Assembly (NCBI RefSeq): GCF_007989605.1 | Contig: NZ_BJUL01000007.1 | Location: 62,001-126,000 of the forward strand | DNA: 64,000 nucleotides | Reading direction: 5' to 3' | DNA from: Vreelandella venusta | GTDB taxonomy: Bacteria > Pseudomonadota > Gammaproteobacteria > Pseudomonadales > Halomonadaceae | Part shown: piece by piece, positions 22,716-32,387 of the stretch | Layout: each line of letters opens with the position of its first letter | Numbering within the stretch: the first letter of the stretch is position 1 | Position numbers and translations under genes: made by a program | Notes under the pieces: generated by a model | What the model saw: the letters and a program-made list of their open reading frames with translations, nothing else | What the model was told of the DNA's origin: nothing | Database searches by the model: none

Positions 22716-23177
22716 TTACCACTCTTGGCTAGTTTCACGTAACGCTGCAATATCTCGCTTTGCAGCATGAAGGTTAACTAACAGCTGGTCAGCAACACTC
22801 TCTTGACTGCCGACAGCAATCATTGAGGGGTTCTGTACGGTGCGCTTACTGACCCCTTCGTCACTGTGCAGCTTCTCAACGTGTCCTATCAACCAGTGCA
22901 ACCAGCTATCCGGCTGGTGCAACAAATCTCTTAAGCGTTGCAGTTCAGCAACGGCGGGGCCTTGCTCATTAAGGAGCACTTGCCAGCCATGCTCGTTAAG
23001 ACGTGCATGCTCGGTCACTTCTTTGAGCAGCGAATTTAATGCCAGTTCAAAGAGCGCCAAAGCGCTCTCTTCAATCGCCATTTGACGAGCCTGAGCATGT
23101 TCGTCATCACCTGTTGGAAGACCAACCAAAAGCTCAGCCTGATAAAGCAGTTGGTTGGTACGAGAACGTGGGCTCAC
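22716..23177 (-). CDS. Small helical protein of unknown function (DUF6586-like)
   Basis: A soluble, largely helical 153-residue protein with no signal peptide or membrane segment. It is rich in Leu, Glu and His and lacks recognisable catalytic motifs. Its start overlaps the topA stop by 4 bp, so the two are co-transcribed and probably translationally coupled. Small proteins of this kind sit beside topA in Pseudomonas; I believe they are classed as DUF6586 but cannot confirm it. The 154 bp downstream (22562-22715) hold no clear element. Confidence 0.65.
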   Translation of the reverse strand: MSPRSRTNQLLYQAELLVGLPTGDDEHAQARQMAIEESALALFELALNSLLKEVTEHARLNEHGWQVLLNEQGPAVAELQRLRDLLHQPDSWLHWLIGHVEKLHSDEGVSKRTVQNPSMIAVGSQESVADQLLVNLHAAKRDIAALRETSQEW

Positions 23178-25801
23178 TTGCGTTTATCCTCCACGTGCCA
23201 CTTACCCGCCTCAAACGTCGCTTTCCAGCCGGTTGCTTTGCCTTCTTCATCGGTCATCACGTACTGCTCTTTATTTTTCCGTGAATAGCGAATTTGCGCA
23301 GGACGGCCATCCGGGTCTTCGCTGGGCGCCTTTAAGATAAAGTGATACTTTTCCGGCAGTTCGTCGGCGTGGGCTTTTAACTCTTTTACCAGCGGTGGAC
23401 GAGTTTCACGGTTTTTAGGGAACTTGCTGGCCGCTAAGAACAAGCCGCTGGCACCATCGCGAAGTACGTAGTGATCTTCTACCTTCTGGCAGGCCAGCTC
23501 CGGCATGGGAATGGGGTCCATTTTGGGCGGTGCCACTTCACCACTACGAAGCAACTTGCGGGTGTTTTTACATTCACTGTTGGTGCAGCCGAAATATTTG
23601 CCGAATCGGCCTGACTTAAGCTGCATCTCAGAACCACACTTATCACATTCGATAATAGGGCCGTCGTAGCCTTTAATTTTAAACTTGCCCGCTTCCACCT
23701 CATAACCATCACAATCAGGGCTATTGCCGCAAATATGCAGTTTACGCCCCTCATCGATGAGGTAGTTATCCATGGCAGTTCCACACTTCTGGCAACGACG
23801 CTTGGCACGGAGTGCGTTGGTTTCTGCTTCTTCGCCCGCATCTTCTGCAACAGCTTCTTCACCAGGAATTAAATCAATGGTGGTTTTACAGCGCTCTTTG
23901 GGCGGCAAGTTATAACCACTGCAACCCAAGAATACACCGGTGGAGGCCGTCCGAATCTGCATTTTACGGCCGCAGCTTGGGCAATCAATATCGGTAGGAA
24001 CTGGCTGATTAGGGCGCATTCCTTCGTCGCTCTCGGCTTTGCTAAGCTCCTGGCTGAATTCACCATAGAAAGCATCGAGCAAGGCTTGCCAGTTACGCTC
24101 ACCTTCCGCAACTTCATCCAGGCTATCTTCCATTCGAGCCGTGAACGAATAATCCATCAAATCGGGGAAAGACTCTTTCAGTCGTTCGGTGACAATATCA
24201 CCCAGCTTTTCAGCGTAGAAGCGGCGATTTTCAAGCTTTACATAGCCACGATCCTGAATCGTGGAAATGATGGCAGCATAGGTAGAAGGACGGCCAATGC
24301 CCTGCTTTTCGAGCTCTTTTACTAAGCTGGCTTCCGTGTAACGCGGAGCCGGCTTGGTAAAGTGCTGTTGAGGGTCAAGCTTTTCAAGCGCCATCGCCGT
24401 ACCCTTCGGTAAATCAGGCAGGCTTTGGTCTTCATTTTTACCCGATGGCTTCATCACCCGCGTGTAACCATCAAACTTGAGCACTCGTCCTTTGGCGCGC
24501 AAGTCGTAGCCATCAACCTCAACGCTCAGCGTACTGGAAAGGTACTCAGCAGGCGTCATCTGACAGGCCACAAATTGACGCCAAATCAGCTCGTAGAGGC
24601 GCTCTGCGTCGCGCTCCATACCAGAGAGATCGCTTGCCTTGCGCTCAACGCTAGAGGGCCTGATCGCCTCGTGGGCTTCCTGGGCGCTCTCTTTACTGCT
24701 GTAGCGATTAGCAGACTCTGGCAAATAGCGTGCACCGTACTCATCACCAATAAACGAGCGAACACTCTCTACCGCATCCTTTGAAAGATTGGTGGAGTCG
24801 GTACGCATGTAGGTAATGTAGCCAGCCTCGTAGAGGCGCTGGGCCATGGTCATGGTTTTCTTAACAGAGAACCCTAACCGACCACTGGCAGCCTGCTGCA
24901 ACGTTGAGGTAATAAACGGCGCGGTAGGTTTGGAGCTTGTCGGTTTGTCTTCACGGGAGGTAATCGCAAGCTTGGCTTTGCGCAGTTGCTCAATGCGTGC
25001 CAGCGTGTCCTTTTCAGAGGTAGGACGGAAAGGTTTGCCATCCTGACGCACCAACGCAAACCTGACTAGCTCACCCTCTGGAGAAGCGAGATCTGCATGG
25101 ACATCCCAAAACTCTTCAGGAATAAACGCACGAATTTCTCGTTCACGCTCAACGATCAGGCGAACCGCGACCGACTGAACACGGCCTGCTGATAAGCCCC
25201 GGGCAATCTTGGCCCACAGCAACGGTGAAAGCATAAAACCAACAACACGGTCTAAGAAGCGGCGCGCTTGCTGAGCTTCCACCCGGGGAATATTTAGCGC
25301 CCCTGGCGACTTAAACGCATCCTGAATGGCATTTTTGGTTATTTCATTAAATACAACGCGCTTATAGCGGCTGTCATCACCACCAATCGTTTCGCGCAAA
25401 TGCCAGGCAATTGCTTCCCCTTCGCGGTCCAAATCCGTTGCGAGATAAACAGCATCCGCTTTTTCAGCCAGCTTCTTTAATTCAGAGACGACTTTTTCTT
25501 TACCAGGGAGCACTTCATAGCGCGCTTCCCAGCCGTTATCCGGGTCGATGCCCATCCGCCGAATTAACTGATCATGGGCCTTACGTTTTTTATACTCTGC
25601 TTTCTCTTCCGCCGACATCTTGCGTGTTGCCGCAGCCTGGCGAGCGCGCTCCTTCGGGTCGGAGGCTGCCTTACCTGAGCCGCTGGTCGGCAGGTCACGG
25701 ATGTGACCCACGCTCGACTTGACGATGAAATCGTTGCCGAGATACTTATTGATCGTCTTCGCTTTCGCAGGCGACTCGACGATGACCAGTGACTTGCCCA
25801 T
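23174..25801 (-). CDS. topA: DNA topoisomerase I
   Basis: A type IA topoisomerase that relaxes negative supercoils behind transcription. The 875-residue enzyme starts [18 protein letters not shown] with the Toprim acidic residues further on ([16 protein letters not shown]). The active-site tyrosine is in [10 protein letters not shown], near residue 331. The C-terminus carries three cysteine zinc-ribbon modules: CPSC...C, CQKC...C and CDKC...C...C. A basic lysine-rich tail follows (KWHVEDKRK). Domain order and length match E. coli TopA (865). Followed by the overlapping small gene. Confidence 0.97.
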   Translation of the reverse strand: MGKSLVIVESPAKAKTINKYLGNDFIVKSSVGHIRDLPTSGSGKAASDPKERARQAAATRKMSAEEKAEYKKRKAHDQLIRRMGIDPDNGWEARYEVLPGKEKVVSELKKLAEKADAVYLATDLDREGEAIAWHLRETIGGDDSRYKRVVFNEITKNAIQDAFKSPGALNIPRVEAQQARRFLDRVVGFMLSPLLWAKIARGLSAGRVQSVAVRLIVEREREIRAFIPEEFWDVHADLASPEGELVRFALVRQDGKPFRPTSEKDTLARIEQLRKAKLAITSREDKPTSSKPTAPFITSTLQQAASGRLGFSVKKTMTMAQRLYEAGYITYMRTDSTNLSKDAVESVRSFIGDEYGARYLPESANRYSSKESAQEAHEAIRPSSVERKASDLSGMERDAERLYELIWRQFVACQMTPAEYLSSTLSVEVDGYDLRAKGRVLKFDGYTRVMKPSGKNEDQSLPDLPKGTAMALEKLDPQQHFTKPAPRYTEASLVKELEKQGIGRPSTYAAIISTIQDRGYVKLENRRFYAEKLGDIVTERLKESFPDLMDYSFTARMEDSLDEVAEGERNWQALLDAFYGEFSQELSKAESDEGMRPNQPVPTDIDCPSCGRKMQIRTASTGVFLGCSGYNLPPKERCKTTIDLIPGEEAVAEDAGEEAETNALRAKRRCQKCGTAMDNYLIDEGRKLHICGNSPDCDGYEVEAGKFKIKGYDGPIIECDKCGSEMQLKSGRFGKYFGCTNSECKNTRKLLRSGEVAPPKMDPIPMPELACQKVEDHYVLRDGASGLFLAASKFPKNRETRPPLVKELKAHADELPEKYHFILKAPSEDPDGRPAQIRYSRKNKEQYVMTDEEGKATGWKATFEAGKWHVEDKRK

Positions 25802-26060
25802 AGTGCTCCACTTTCCTAATGCTCAGGCGCTATCGCCTATGCTCTGAATACGTTGTCGCCTGTCGTTATCACTTGACGACCATGAGAAAAATGCGCCTAC
25901 CCTACCCCAGGCCCGCAACAAGCGCCAGTAACAAGCGACGCATAAGTAACAAACTATTGCGGAACCACGAGGTGTCTATCCGTATTATTTTTCATAATGA
26001 AGTAGCTAGACACTAGACTGCCAATACGCAGACGGCAACCCAAAATAAGCAAACAAAAAA
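25802..26060. other. Intergenic region upstream of topA
   Basis: About 300 bp between the topA start and the DUF3141 gene. It should contain the topA promoter, but I could not pick a convincing -35/-10 pair. No small gene or repeat is evident apart from the terminator at its left-hand neighbour. Confidence 0.4.
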
Positions 26061-26086
26061 ACGCCCCTGTATCAAAACAGGGGCGT
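26061..26086 (-). terminator. Intrinsic terminator of the DUF3141 gene
   Basis: ACGCCCCTGT (26061-26070), a 6-base loop and ACAGGGGCGT (26077-26086) form a perfect 10-bp stem. The minus-strand tail is seven T residues. It lies 18 bp after the stop codon of the DUF3141 gene. Confidence 0.9.
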
Positions 26087-26104
26087 AGACAAACGTTACA
26101 ACAC

Positions 26105-28642
26105 TTAGCGCTTGCGCGGTGGCTTCCTACGCGACGCCGCTCTCGGCTGAGGCTTGTTTGCTTCTTTAGCTGCATCTGCTGCTACATTATTAGAAGCAGG
26201 CACCGTTTCGGTAGCAGCACGCTGGGTAGTATCCTTTTCCGTCGATACTTTCTCTGTCGACACGCTTTCAGCTGGAGCGCTTGCAGCGGTTTGCGTATCA
26301 ATAGCCGCCTTCTGGTCACCTGCTTGCTTAGTGTCAGTAGCTGGTTCGCTCAAGGCTTTTTGTTGAGTAGCTTTTGGTTGAGTAGCTTGCTGCGGCCTCG
26401 CCTGATCAAACAGTGTCTTCACCTGTTCAAAACGCTCTGCTGCGTGCTCGGACAACTCACCACTTGCGGCGAACACATGCTCAAGGTGTTCAATATGACC
26501 ATCGATGTCACTGCTGCTTTGCCCTTTTAATAGCTCGGGCAATGACGATAGCGCTCGCTCACGATCTAATTTCAAGATAAAGAACTGGTCACGCACCAAA
26601 CGCTTAAATTCACTCAAGGTTGAACCAGGCTCTAGCTCAGCACGGGAAGCACGTAACCGTTTAAAATTGCGCTCATCGGTCGCTGGCGTTCCGCCTAACA
26701 CATAGATAACCGACCGCATGACCGCCTCGTGGGGGCCACCCTTAGCTATGTTATTGCGCAGCTCATTTTTGCGGTTTTCAACAAAACGTTGGTGCTCTGG
26801 CTCAGCTCCAGGACGACGACGATGCACATGGGCATCGCCATACAAACCTACCGCTGCTTGTAATAGAGGCTGCCCGTATATGTCCATAAACAGCCGCTCT
26901 ATCGTGCTATCGCGCAAATCACGCACGGCATTTAGGTTGGCGACGATTTGATCAGAGCACATCGTTTCTAATGCTTTGAAAACATTATCTTGCCCCACTG
27001 GCTGACGATGACTGCGCACTGCTTCAGCCATCACCGGCAACGGAACCGTTAGCGGATTACGATCAGATAGAAGCTTGTAGCCTAACCGGATAGGATGCAT
27101 ACGACGAATCCAGCGTGCGGCCTCTGGCGTCATCACAGCCTGCACCCAGGGTTGAACGTACAACCGATAGAAACCAAGATTGATCTCAGAAATACGTGCA
27201 ACCGTTGCAAACCGGCGATCATCCTCTGGGATATGCATTACATCCTGATCCAGCTCCTCGAAATTACGCGATGTAAACTCAAGCAAATAATCACGCTCAA
27301 GCAACTCCGCATCATCTCGCTCACTGGCATGCGAGACTGTTGTCTCATACAGTCCAGGCGGCATAACGTCGATATAATCCATGTTAGCCGTGAACTCAGC
27401 ATGCTCCTTGCGCGACACGCTACCGGAAACAAAAATCCCTAAGTGCCCTGTTGTATCGTGCATGCAGTACACGATCGTCTGTTCGTTGGCGATGATATCT
27501 TCTTCGCCTTCATATAAATCACGAATCCAACCCAGCGCCTGAGGCGGCGGAGTTATATCGTCACCACGCGAACAGAACACAACAACAGGTGAGCGCACAT
27601 TGCGCAGATCAATACGGCGACCATCGCGGGTCACTAGCTGAGCCGTCGAGAGGCGATTACCAACAAATAGGTTATCGACAATATATTGAATCTCTTGGCC
27701 ACCTAACACAACGTGACCACCCCACCAGCGCTCGAACTCTAAATAGCGCTTGGACTCGGTATCGATGTTGTCATACAGGTGGTACTGCTTTTTCCAGTAG
27801 GTATTAGCTGGGTTGAGGCGTTCGAAGTTCTGTACTAACCAAGCACCATCAAACAGGCCGTTACCAATGTCGCTAGTTAAAGCAGTAATCCAGCTTCCTC
27901 CGGTCATGCCACCGGTGTAGCGCATGGGCGCTTTACCGTGCTCCCCGGCCCAGTAAGACAGTGGCGCACCGGCAATAAGAATCGGACCGAACACATCCGG
28001 CTCAAGTGCCGCGGCCATCATTATTTGCCAACCCGCCTGGCAGTTACCCACTACCATTGGTTTTTCAGCTGTTTCCGGATGTAGAGCGATAACATGACGC
28101 AAAAACGCGATTTCCGCTTCTACCACATCCTCAACGGTTTGACCCGGCTCGGGAAAAGGCAAAAAACCAATAAAATAGCAGGGGTGACCAGCCTTTAGAG
28201 CAACACCAAGCTCACTGTCAGGCTTGAATCCGCCAATACCAGGGCCATGACCTGCCCTGGGGTCTACGACAACAAACGGTCGTTTTGCAGGATCGATTTG
28301 AATATGGCTGGGAGGAAGAACTCTCAGCAGCTCATAATTGGTTGGATGTGGAAGCGTGCGTCCATCAATAAGCACCTCTGTATCAAACCCAAGCACGTTC
28401 GGCTTAGTTTGCTCCATATGCTCAAGATACTGATTTCCGCGTTCGCGCATAACATCCCAATACAGGACGCTACGCTCAATACTGTCACGCCAATAGCCAG
28501 CTGCAGCCCGTCCGAATCCGAACGGATCTACCATGCTAGTAAAGGCCTCGCCGACCGGGAATGGAGCTATTTGATCAGACGCTCCTGGCCACAGGTTTTT
28601 CAGCGGGCTGCCCGGCAGCAAAGGATGAGCGAGAAAGTTCAT
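26105..28642 (-). CDS. DUF3141 protein (PHA-synthase-like alpha/beta hydrolase)
   Basis: The ATG at 28642, with GGGAG five bases upstream, gives 845 residues. Residues about 100-450 look like an alpha/beta-hydrolase fold related to class III/I PHA synthases. The nucleophile elbow reads VVGNCQAGW with Cys201 in place of serine, and an acid/His pair is plausible in VFCSRGDDITPPPQ and HDTTGHLGIF. The remainder is helical. The last ~120 residues are low-complexity Ala/Thr/Glu/Gln/Lys repeats (STEKVSTEKDTTQ) ending in a basic patch RKPPRKR. The DUF3141 family has no settled function; a role in polyhydroxyalkanoate or acyl-CoA metabolism is inference. It is divergent from a LysR gene. Confidence 0.75.
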   Translation of the reverse strand: MNFLAHPLLPGSPLKNLWPGASDQIAPFPVGEAFTSMVDPFGFGRAAAGYWRDSIERSVLYWDVMRERGNQYLEHMEQTKPNVLGFDTEVLIDGRTLPHPTNYELLRVLPPSHIQIDPAKRPFVVVDPRAGHGPGIGGFKPDSELGVALKAGHPCYFIGFLPFPEPGQTVEDVVEAEIAFLRHVIALHPETAEKPMVVGNCQAGWQIMMAAALEPDVFGPILIAGAPLSYWAGEHGKAPMRYTGGMTGGSWITALTSDIGNGLFDGAWLVQNFERLNPANTYWKKQYHLYDNIDTESKRYLEFERWWGGHVVLGGQEIQYIVDNLFVGNRLSTAQLVTRDGRRIDLRNVRSPVVVFCSRGDDITPPPQALGWIRDLYEGEEDIIANEQTIVYCMHDTTGHLGIFVSGSVSRKEHAEFTANMDYIDVMPPGLYETTVSHASERDDAELLERDYLLEFTSRNFEELDQDVMHIPEDDRRFATVARISEINLGFYRLYVQPWVQAVMTPEAARWIRRMHPIRLGYKLLSDRNPLTVPLPVMAEAVRSHRQPVGQDNVFKALETMCSDQIVANLNAVRDLRDSTIERLFMDIYGQPLLQAAVGLYGDAHVHRRRPGAEPEHQRFVENRKNELRNNIAKGGPHEAVMRSVIYVLGGTPATDERNFKRLRASRAELEPGSTLSEFKRLVRDQFFILKLDRERALSSLPELLKGQSSSDIDGHIEHLEHVFAASGELSEHAAERFEQVKTLFDQARPQQATQPKATQQKALSEPATDTKQAGDQKAAIDTQTAASAPAESVSTEKVSTEKDTTQRAATETVPASNNVAADAAKEANKPQPRAASRRKPPRKR

Positions 28643-28869
28643 AAATTCTCCCATTGGGCCGATGCAAAGCATCCGTCCCGAAACGTTGTTGCTGCAATGC
28701 AATATAGTTTAGGCCACTCGCTGCATAACGTCGATGCTTACCTTTGCAAATTCATCATTGTTGTCATAAAGACGCCGCACATCATCGGTGGTAGCATTTC
28801 CAACATAATGTTGAGATTTTGTTTTGTGGCACTTTCTATTCTTCGGAGGGTGTATACCTAGAGGTTGTT

Positions 28870-29856
28870 ATGTCATCCCTTACACTACTCAATCGTTTGA
28901 CCTTCCGACAATTACAGGTATTCCAGGCAGTCCACCGCCAGCGCTCCTACTCGCGCGCAGCCGAGCAGCTAGGGCTTACACAACCTGCCGTTAGCGCACA
29001 AATACGCCAGCTAGAACTCGCCCTTGGTCAACCACTGTTTAAATATGCCGGTAAAACGCTTCACGTGCTACCTGCCGCGGATACCCTAGCGCTCTCAACA
29101 CGTGAAATTTTCGGACAGCTCTCTAGACTGCAAATGAATCTCTCAGAGATTAATGGCAGCATTAGCGGTGAGCTAAACATCGCGGCAGTCTCCTCCGCCC
29201 AATATGTGGTGCCTTATTTATTAGCGCGGTTTCGAGCACGCTATCCCGACGTTCGTATTCGTCTAAAGGTATGCAACCGCAGTCAAGCGCTTGAAAGACT
29301 GGCAGAACAAAAAGATGATGTCGTGATTATGGCCATGGTGCCTGAAGACGACGATTTAGTAGTCATGCCCATTCTTGAAAATGAACTTATCGCTCTCGTA
29401 TGGCCAGACCACCCACTGCTTCACATGAAAGCCCCCACACTAGCCGACTTTGCGCGCCATTATGTCTTGATGCGTGAGCCAGGCTCCGGGGTGCGCATCG
29501 CCTTTGAGCAACTGGCTGTTGATCAAGAAATCGGTCTTCCCCACCGCATTGAATTAGGCACTAATGAAGCCATCAAGCAAGGCGTTATGGCCCACCTAGG
29601 CGTTGCCGTTTTGCCCCGTTTAGCGGTTCAGCTAGAACTAGAGCAAGGGCTATTATCAGCACTCCCTTTGCCCAACTTTCCCATTCGGCGCTCGTGGTGC
29701 ACGGTGTATCGTCGCGATCATTTTCCGACACCAGTCGCGGATCTTTTTTTACGCTTCACCCGGGAACACCTGCCAGATTTTGGTCGGCATTTTCAAGCTC
29801 CCTCTAGCCCACTGCCCAGCCACGGCGTTTCCTGCCTACCTTTACTATCGATATAG
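28870..29856 (+). CDS. LysR-family transcriptional regulator
   Basis: The ATG at 28870 gives 328 residues. The N-terminal winged helix-turn-helix (RQLQVFQAVHRQRSYSRAAEQLGLTQPAVSAQIRQLE, about 10-70) is unmistakable, and a periplasmic-binding-like effector domain follows (ELNIAAVSSAQYVVPYLL to the end). The sequence is closest in style to the CbbR/CysB-like subgroup that senses metabolites; the effector cannot be told from sequence. It is transcribed away from the DUF3141 gene across a 227-bp gap, so that gene is a plausible target. The frame is open to 28819, but the conserved domain begins just after 28870. Confidence 0.9.
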   Translation: MSSLTLLNRLTFRQLQVFQAVHRQRSYSRAAEQLGLTQPAVSAQIRQLELALGQPLFKYAGKTLHVLPAADTLALSTREIFGQLSRLQMNLSEINGSISGELNIAAVSSAQYVVPYLLARFRARYPDVRIRLKVCNRSQALERLAEQKDDVVIMAMVPEDDDLVVMPILENELIALVWPDHPLLHMKAPTLADFARHYVLMREPGSGVRIAFEQLAVDQEIGLPHRIELGTNEAIKQGVMAHLGVAVLPRLAVQLELEQGLLSALPLPNFPIRRSWCTVYRRDHFPTPVADLFLRFTREHLPDFGRHFQAPSSPLPSHGVSCLPLLSI

Positions 29857-30104
29857 CGGGTCATCGGCTAGCTAGGCTGCCTGTTTAGCGGTTCGATGAA
29901 GGAGGCTTAGTGTCTTGTTAACCAACAGATATGTTACATTAGTCTACTACCTACGTATCATTCAGAATCTTCAGGATTTGGCATGTATTCGCGCAGGCGA
30001 TCCAACTGTCAACGCCATGGCATATAAACGCCATCGCAAGAGCATATGGTTAGACGCCACGACGTTTGGGCATTGCCTGCCGCACAGTAGAGAGGCTCTT
30101 TCCT

Positions 30105-31163
30105 ATGAGCAATAACCCAACAACGCGCGTCCCTAGCGGCGAAAAATTCCGCAATGAGCATGGCATGTCGGTCATTAAAGACGGCATGAAACAGCGTAAA
30201 GCGTCGCCAGACGAAGCGTCTCCCAGCCTTGACCGCAAACCTAAATGGCTGCGCGCACAGATTCCTGGGGGCGAACGCTTCGAAGCCGTCAAAAAGAATG
30301 TCTCTACGCACCGTCTTAGCACTGTCTGTGCAGAGTCGCACTGCCCCAATATGGGCGAATGCTGGAGCAATGGCACCGCCACTATTATGTTAATGGGGTC
30401 TGTGTGCACACGTGCCTGCCGTTTCTGCGCAGTGGACACAGGCAACCCAAAAGGCTGGCTGGATCTAGAAGAGCCGGAGAACACCGCAAAATCGGTCGAG
30501 CTGATGGGGCTGCGCTACATCGTATTGACCTCCGTTGACCGAGACGATTTGGACGACGGCGGCGCCACGCACTACGCCAACTGCATTAAAGCTATTAAAT
30601 CTCGCACGCCGGAAGTGGTTGTAGAGGCTTTAACACCCGATTTTGACGCTGATACAGCTGCCATTGAGCGGGTAGTTGATTCGGGATTGGAAGTGTTTGC
30701 ACAGAATGTAGAGACGGTAGAGCGGCTAACCAGTAAAGTGCGCGACCCACGTGCAGGTTATCGCAAAACGCTAAATGTCTTAGCACATGCCAAGCAGTAT
30801 CGTCCCGATATAATTACCAAAACAAGCTTGATGCTTGGATTAGGCGAGACGGACGAAGAGATTCTTAAGACCTTTGATGACCTGAGAGAGATTGGCGTTG
30901 ATATCGTGACGCTTGGGCAATATTTGCGCCCAACCAAAAACCATCTAGCCGTAGAGCGCTGGGTCACCCCAGAAGAGTTTGATCGCTATCGCGTGCTTGG
31001 CCTCGAAAAAGGCTTTATGGAGGTGCCGTCTGGGCCGCTAGTACGCTCTAGCTATCGCGCTGACCGTGTTTTTGAGAAAAACAACCTTGGCCTCGCGTCG
31101 CCTGCTGCGGTTCCAGGCCATGAGCCTGATGCTAACCGTATTCCTGCGTTTAATGTTGGATAA
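30105..31163 (+). CDS. lipA: Lipoyl synthase
   Basis: A radical-SAM enzyme that inserts two sulfur atoms into octanoyl groups on lipoate-dependent complexes. From the ATG at 30105 it has 352 residues. The auxiliary 4Fe-4S cluster is bound by C75, C80 and C86 ([12 protein letters not shown]) and the radical-SAM cluster by C101, C105 and C108 (CTRACRFC). The C-terminal RSSY block, whose serine ligates the sacrificial cluster, is at about 314-317. AGAGG lies 10 bases ahead of the start. The gene is convergent with lipB, which makes its octanoyl substrate. Confidence 0.97.
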   Translation: MSNNPTTRVPSGEKFRNEHGMSVIKDGMKQRKASPDEASPSLDRKPKWLRAQIPGGERFEAVKKNVSTHRLSTVCAESHCPNMGECWSNGTATIMLMGSVCTRACRFCAVDTGNPKGWLDLEEPENTAKSVELMGLRYIVLTSVDRDDLDDGGATHYANCIKAIKSRTPEVVVEALTPDFDADTAAIERVVDSGLEVFAQNVETVERLTSKVRDPRAGYRKTLNVLAHAKQYRPDIITKTSLMLGLGETDEEILKTFDDLREIGVDIVTLGQYLRPTKNHLAVERWVTPEEFDRYRVLGLEKGFMEVPSGPLVRSSYRADRVFEKNNLGLASPAAVPGHEPDANRIPAFNVG

Positions 31164-31217
31164 AGCGTCTAGGCTAGCGGCCTTTTATTGACTATTTTGG
31201 CTAGCTCTATTCATTCA

Positions 31218-31276
31218 CTATCTGCACGCAATTGGCACGGCTAATTCAGTTACCACAGTGCCTTGCGTGCAGATAG
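31218..31276. repeat. Long interrupted hairpin between lipA and lipB
   Basis: CTATCTGCACGCAA (31218-31231) pairs perfectly with TTGCGTGCAGATAG (31263-31276). Inside, GGCAC (31234-31238) pairs with GTGCC (31258-31262) after a 2-base bulge, leaving a 19-base loop. It sits between convergent lipA and lipB, ending 1 bp before the lipB stop codon. There is no T-run on either side, so it is not a textbook terminator. Confidence 0.7.
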
Positions 31277-31277
31277 C

Positions 31278-31937
31278 TCATGGTTTGATAGGCGATACCG
31301 CTACCAACTGACGATCCAACCGCCGGGCTAGTGCAGACGCTAGTTGATCACCGACCTGGTGAACGGCAGGCAGCGCCACTAAATCAGCCAATCGCGTTAC
31401 CTGCATACCCGCATAGCCACAGGGATTGATACGCCCGAAGGGAGATAAGTCGCCATCTACGTTTAGTGCAACCCCGTGATAACTTGCCCCCCGCCGAATT
31501 CTTAACCCAAGCGAGGCGATCTTCGCTTCACCTTGCAGCGTATCAACATAGACGCCAGGTGCATCTGGCTTCGCCCAGGCAGAAACGCCATAAAGCGCAA
31601 GTACGTCAATCACTGAATTTTCGAGCGCAGTTACTAGCTGACGAACCCCGATCTTGCCACGGCGAACGTCCAGCAATGGATATAACACAACTTGACCTGG
31701 ACCATGGTAGGTTACCTGCCCTCCACGATCCGCTTTCACCACAGGGATATCACCAGGCATTAACACATGCTCTGGTTTGCCTGCCTGACCTTGAGTAAAA
31801 ACGGGATCATGCTCAACTAGCCAGAATTGATCAGGCGTTGTCTCGTCCCGCGTATCAGTGAGTTCGCGCATCGCGCTCCACACCGGCAAATAGGCACGAT
31901 GGCCAAGCTGGTGCAGCTCAATAAGTTGACTAGCCAA
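31278..31937 (-). CDS. lipB: Octanoyltransferase
   Basis: Transfers octanoate from acyl-carrier protein to lipoyl domains, the step before LipA. The 219-residue protein has the [12 protein letters not shown] signature (71-82), the catalytic lysine K139 in [11 protein letters not shown] and the catalytic cysteine C173 in INPCGYAG. It lies 2 bp downstream of the ybeD-type gene, as part of the ybeD-lipB pair found in enterics, but here lipA faces it from the other strand. Confidence 0.96.
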   Translation of the reverse strand: MASQLIELHQLGHRAYLPVWSAMRELTDTRDETTPDQFWLVEHDPVFTQGQAGKPEHVLMPGDIPVVKADRGGQVTYHGPGQVVLYPLLDVRRGKIGVRQLVTALENSVIDVLALYGVSAWAKPDAPGVYVDTLQGEAKIASLGLRIRRGASYHGVALNVDGDLSPFGRINPCGYAGMQVTRLADLVALPAVHQVGDQLASALARRLDRQLVAVSPIKP

Positions 31938-31939
31938 GG

Positions 31940-32251
31940 TTACACCACCATGTGTACGCGACCTGTCGCCTTCAAGTCATCGAACAGCTGTCGCAGCTGA
32001 TGCTCGCCAGTGGCCACAATAGTGACACGCACAGATTGAAAACGTCCGTTACGGCTGTCGACGACCTGAAGTGACGTCTCATCAAATTCCGGAGAATGTT
32101 TAACAATCACCTGACACACACAGGCTGGAAAATCCTCAGCGGCGTCGCCAACAACTTTCAATGAGTAATCGCAGGGAAAAGTGATTTTAGGTGGCTCATT
32201 GACTTGAGGCTGACGTAAATCTCTTAGCCCATTTTTCGCGCCTTTTTTCAT
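31940..32251 (-). CDS. ybeD: YbeD/DUF493 family protein
   Basis: A small soluble 103-residue protein with an ACT-like alpha/beta fold pattern ([19 protein letters not shown] ... [29 protein letters not shown]). The family is conserved directly upstream of lipB. It has been suggested to modulate lipoate metabolism, but no molecular function is established. Only a 2-bp gap separates it from lipB. Confidence 0.88.
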   Translation of the reverse strand: MKKGAKNGLRDLRQPQVNEPPKITFPCDYSLKVVGDAAEDFPACVCQVIVKHSPEFDETSLQVVDSRNGRFQSVRVTIVATGEHQLRQLFDDLKATGRVHMVV

Positions 32252-32324
32252 AGCTCACCTTTACACGCAATATAGTGATATTTTTGCTCAGGGTACGAAT
32301 ACAGTAAAGCCTTATAAGATTAGT

Positions 32325-32363
32325 AGCTTAAGCGCAAAAAATTAGAAATCCTGCGCTTAAGCT
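32325..32363 (-). terminator. Inverted repeat downstream of dacA
   Basis: AGCTTAAGCGCA (32325-32336) pairs with TGCGCTTAAGCT (32352-32363) around a 15-base loop, between dacA and the ybeD gene. An outer pair (ATTAGTAGCT with AGCTACTAAT) gives an alternative fold. The U-tract is poor, so full termination is uncertain. Confidence 0.5.
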
Positions 32364-32387
32364 CGCAGCTACTAATCGGTAAAGCTA

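Noticed and set aside
28247..28861. 204-residue open frame on the plus strand
   Set aside because: Mostly antisense to the DUF3141 gene and without a plausible ribosome site or recognisable motif.
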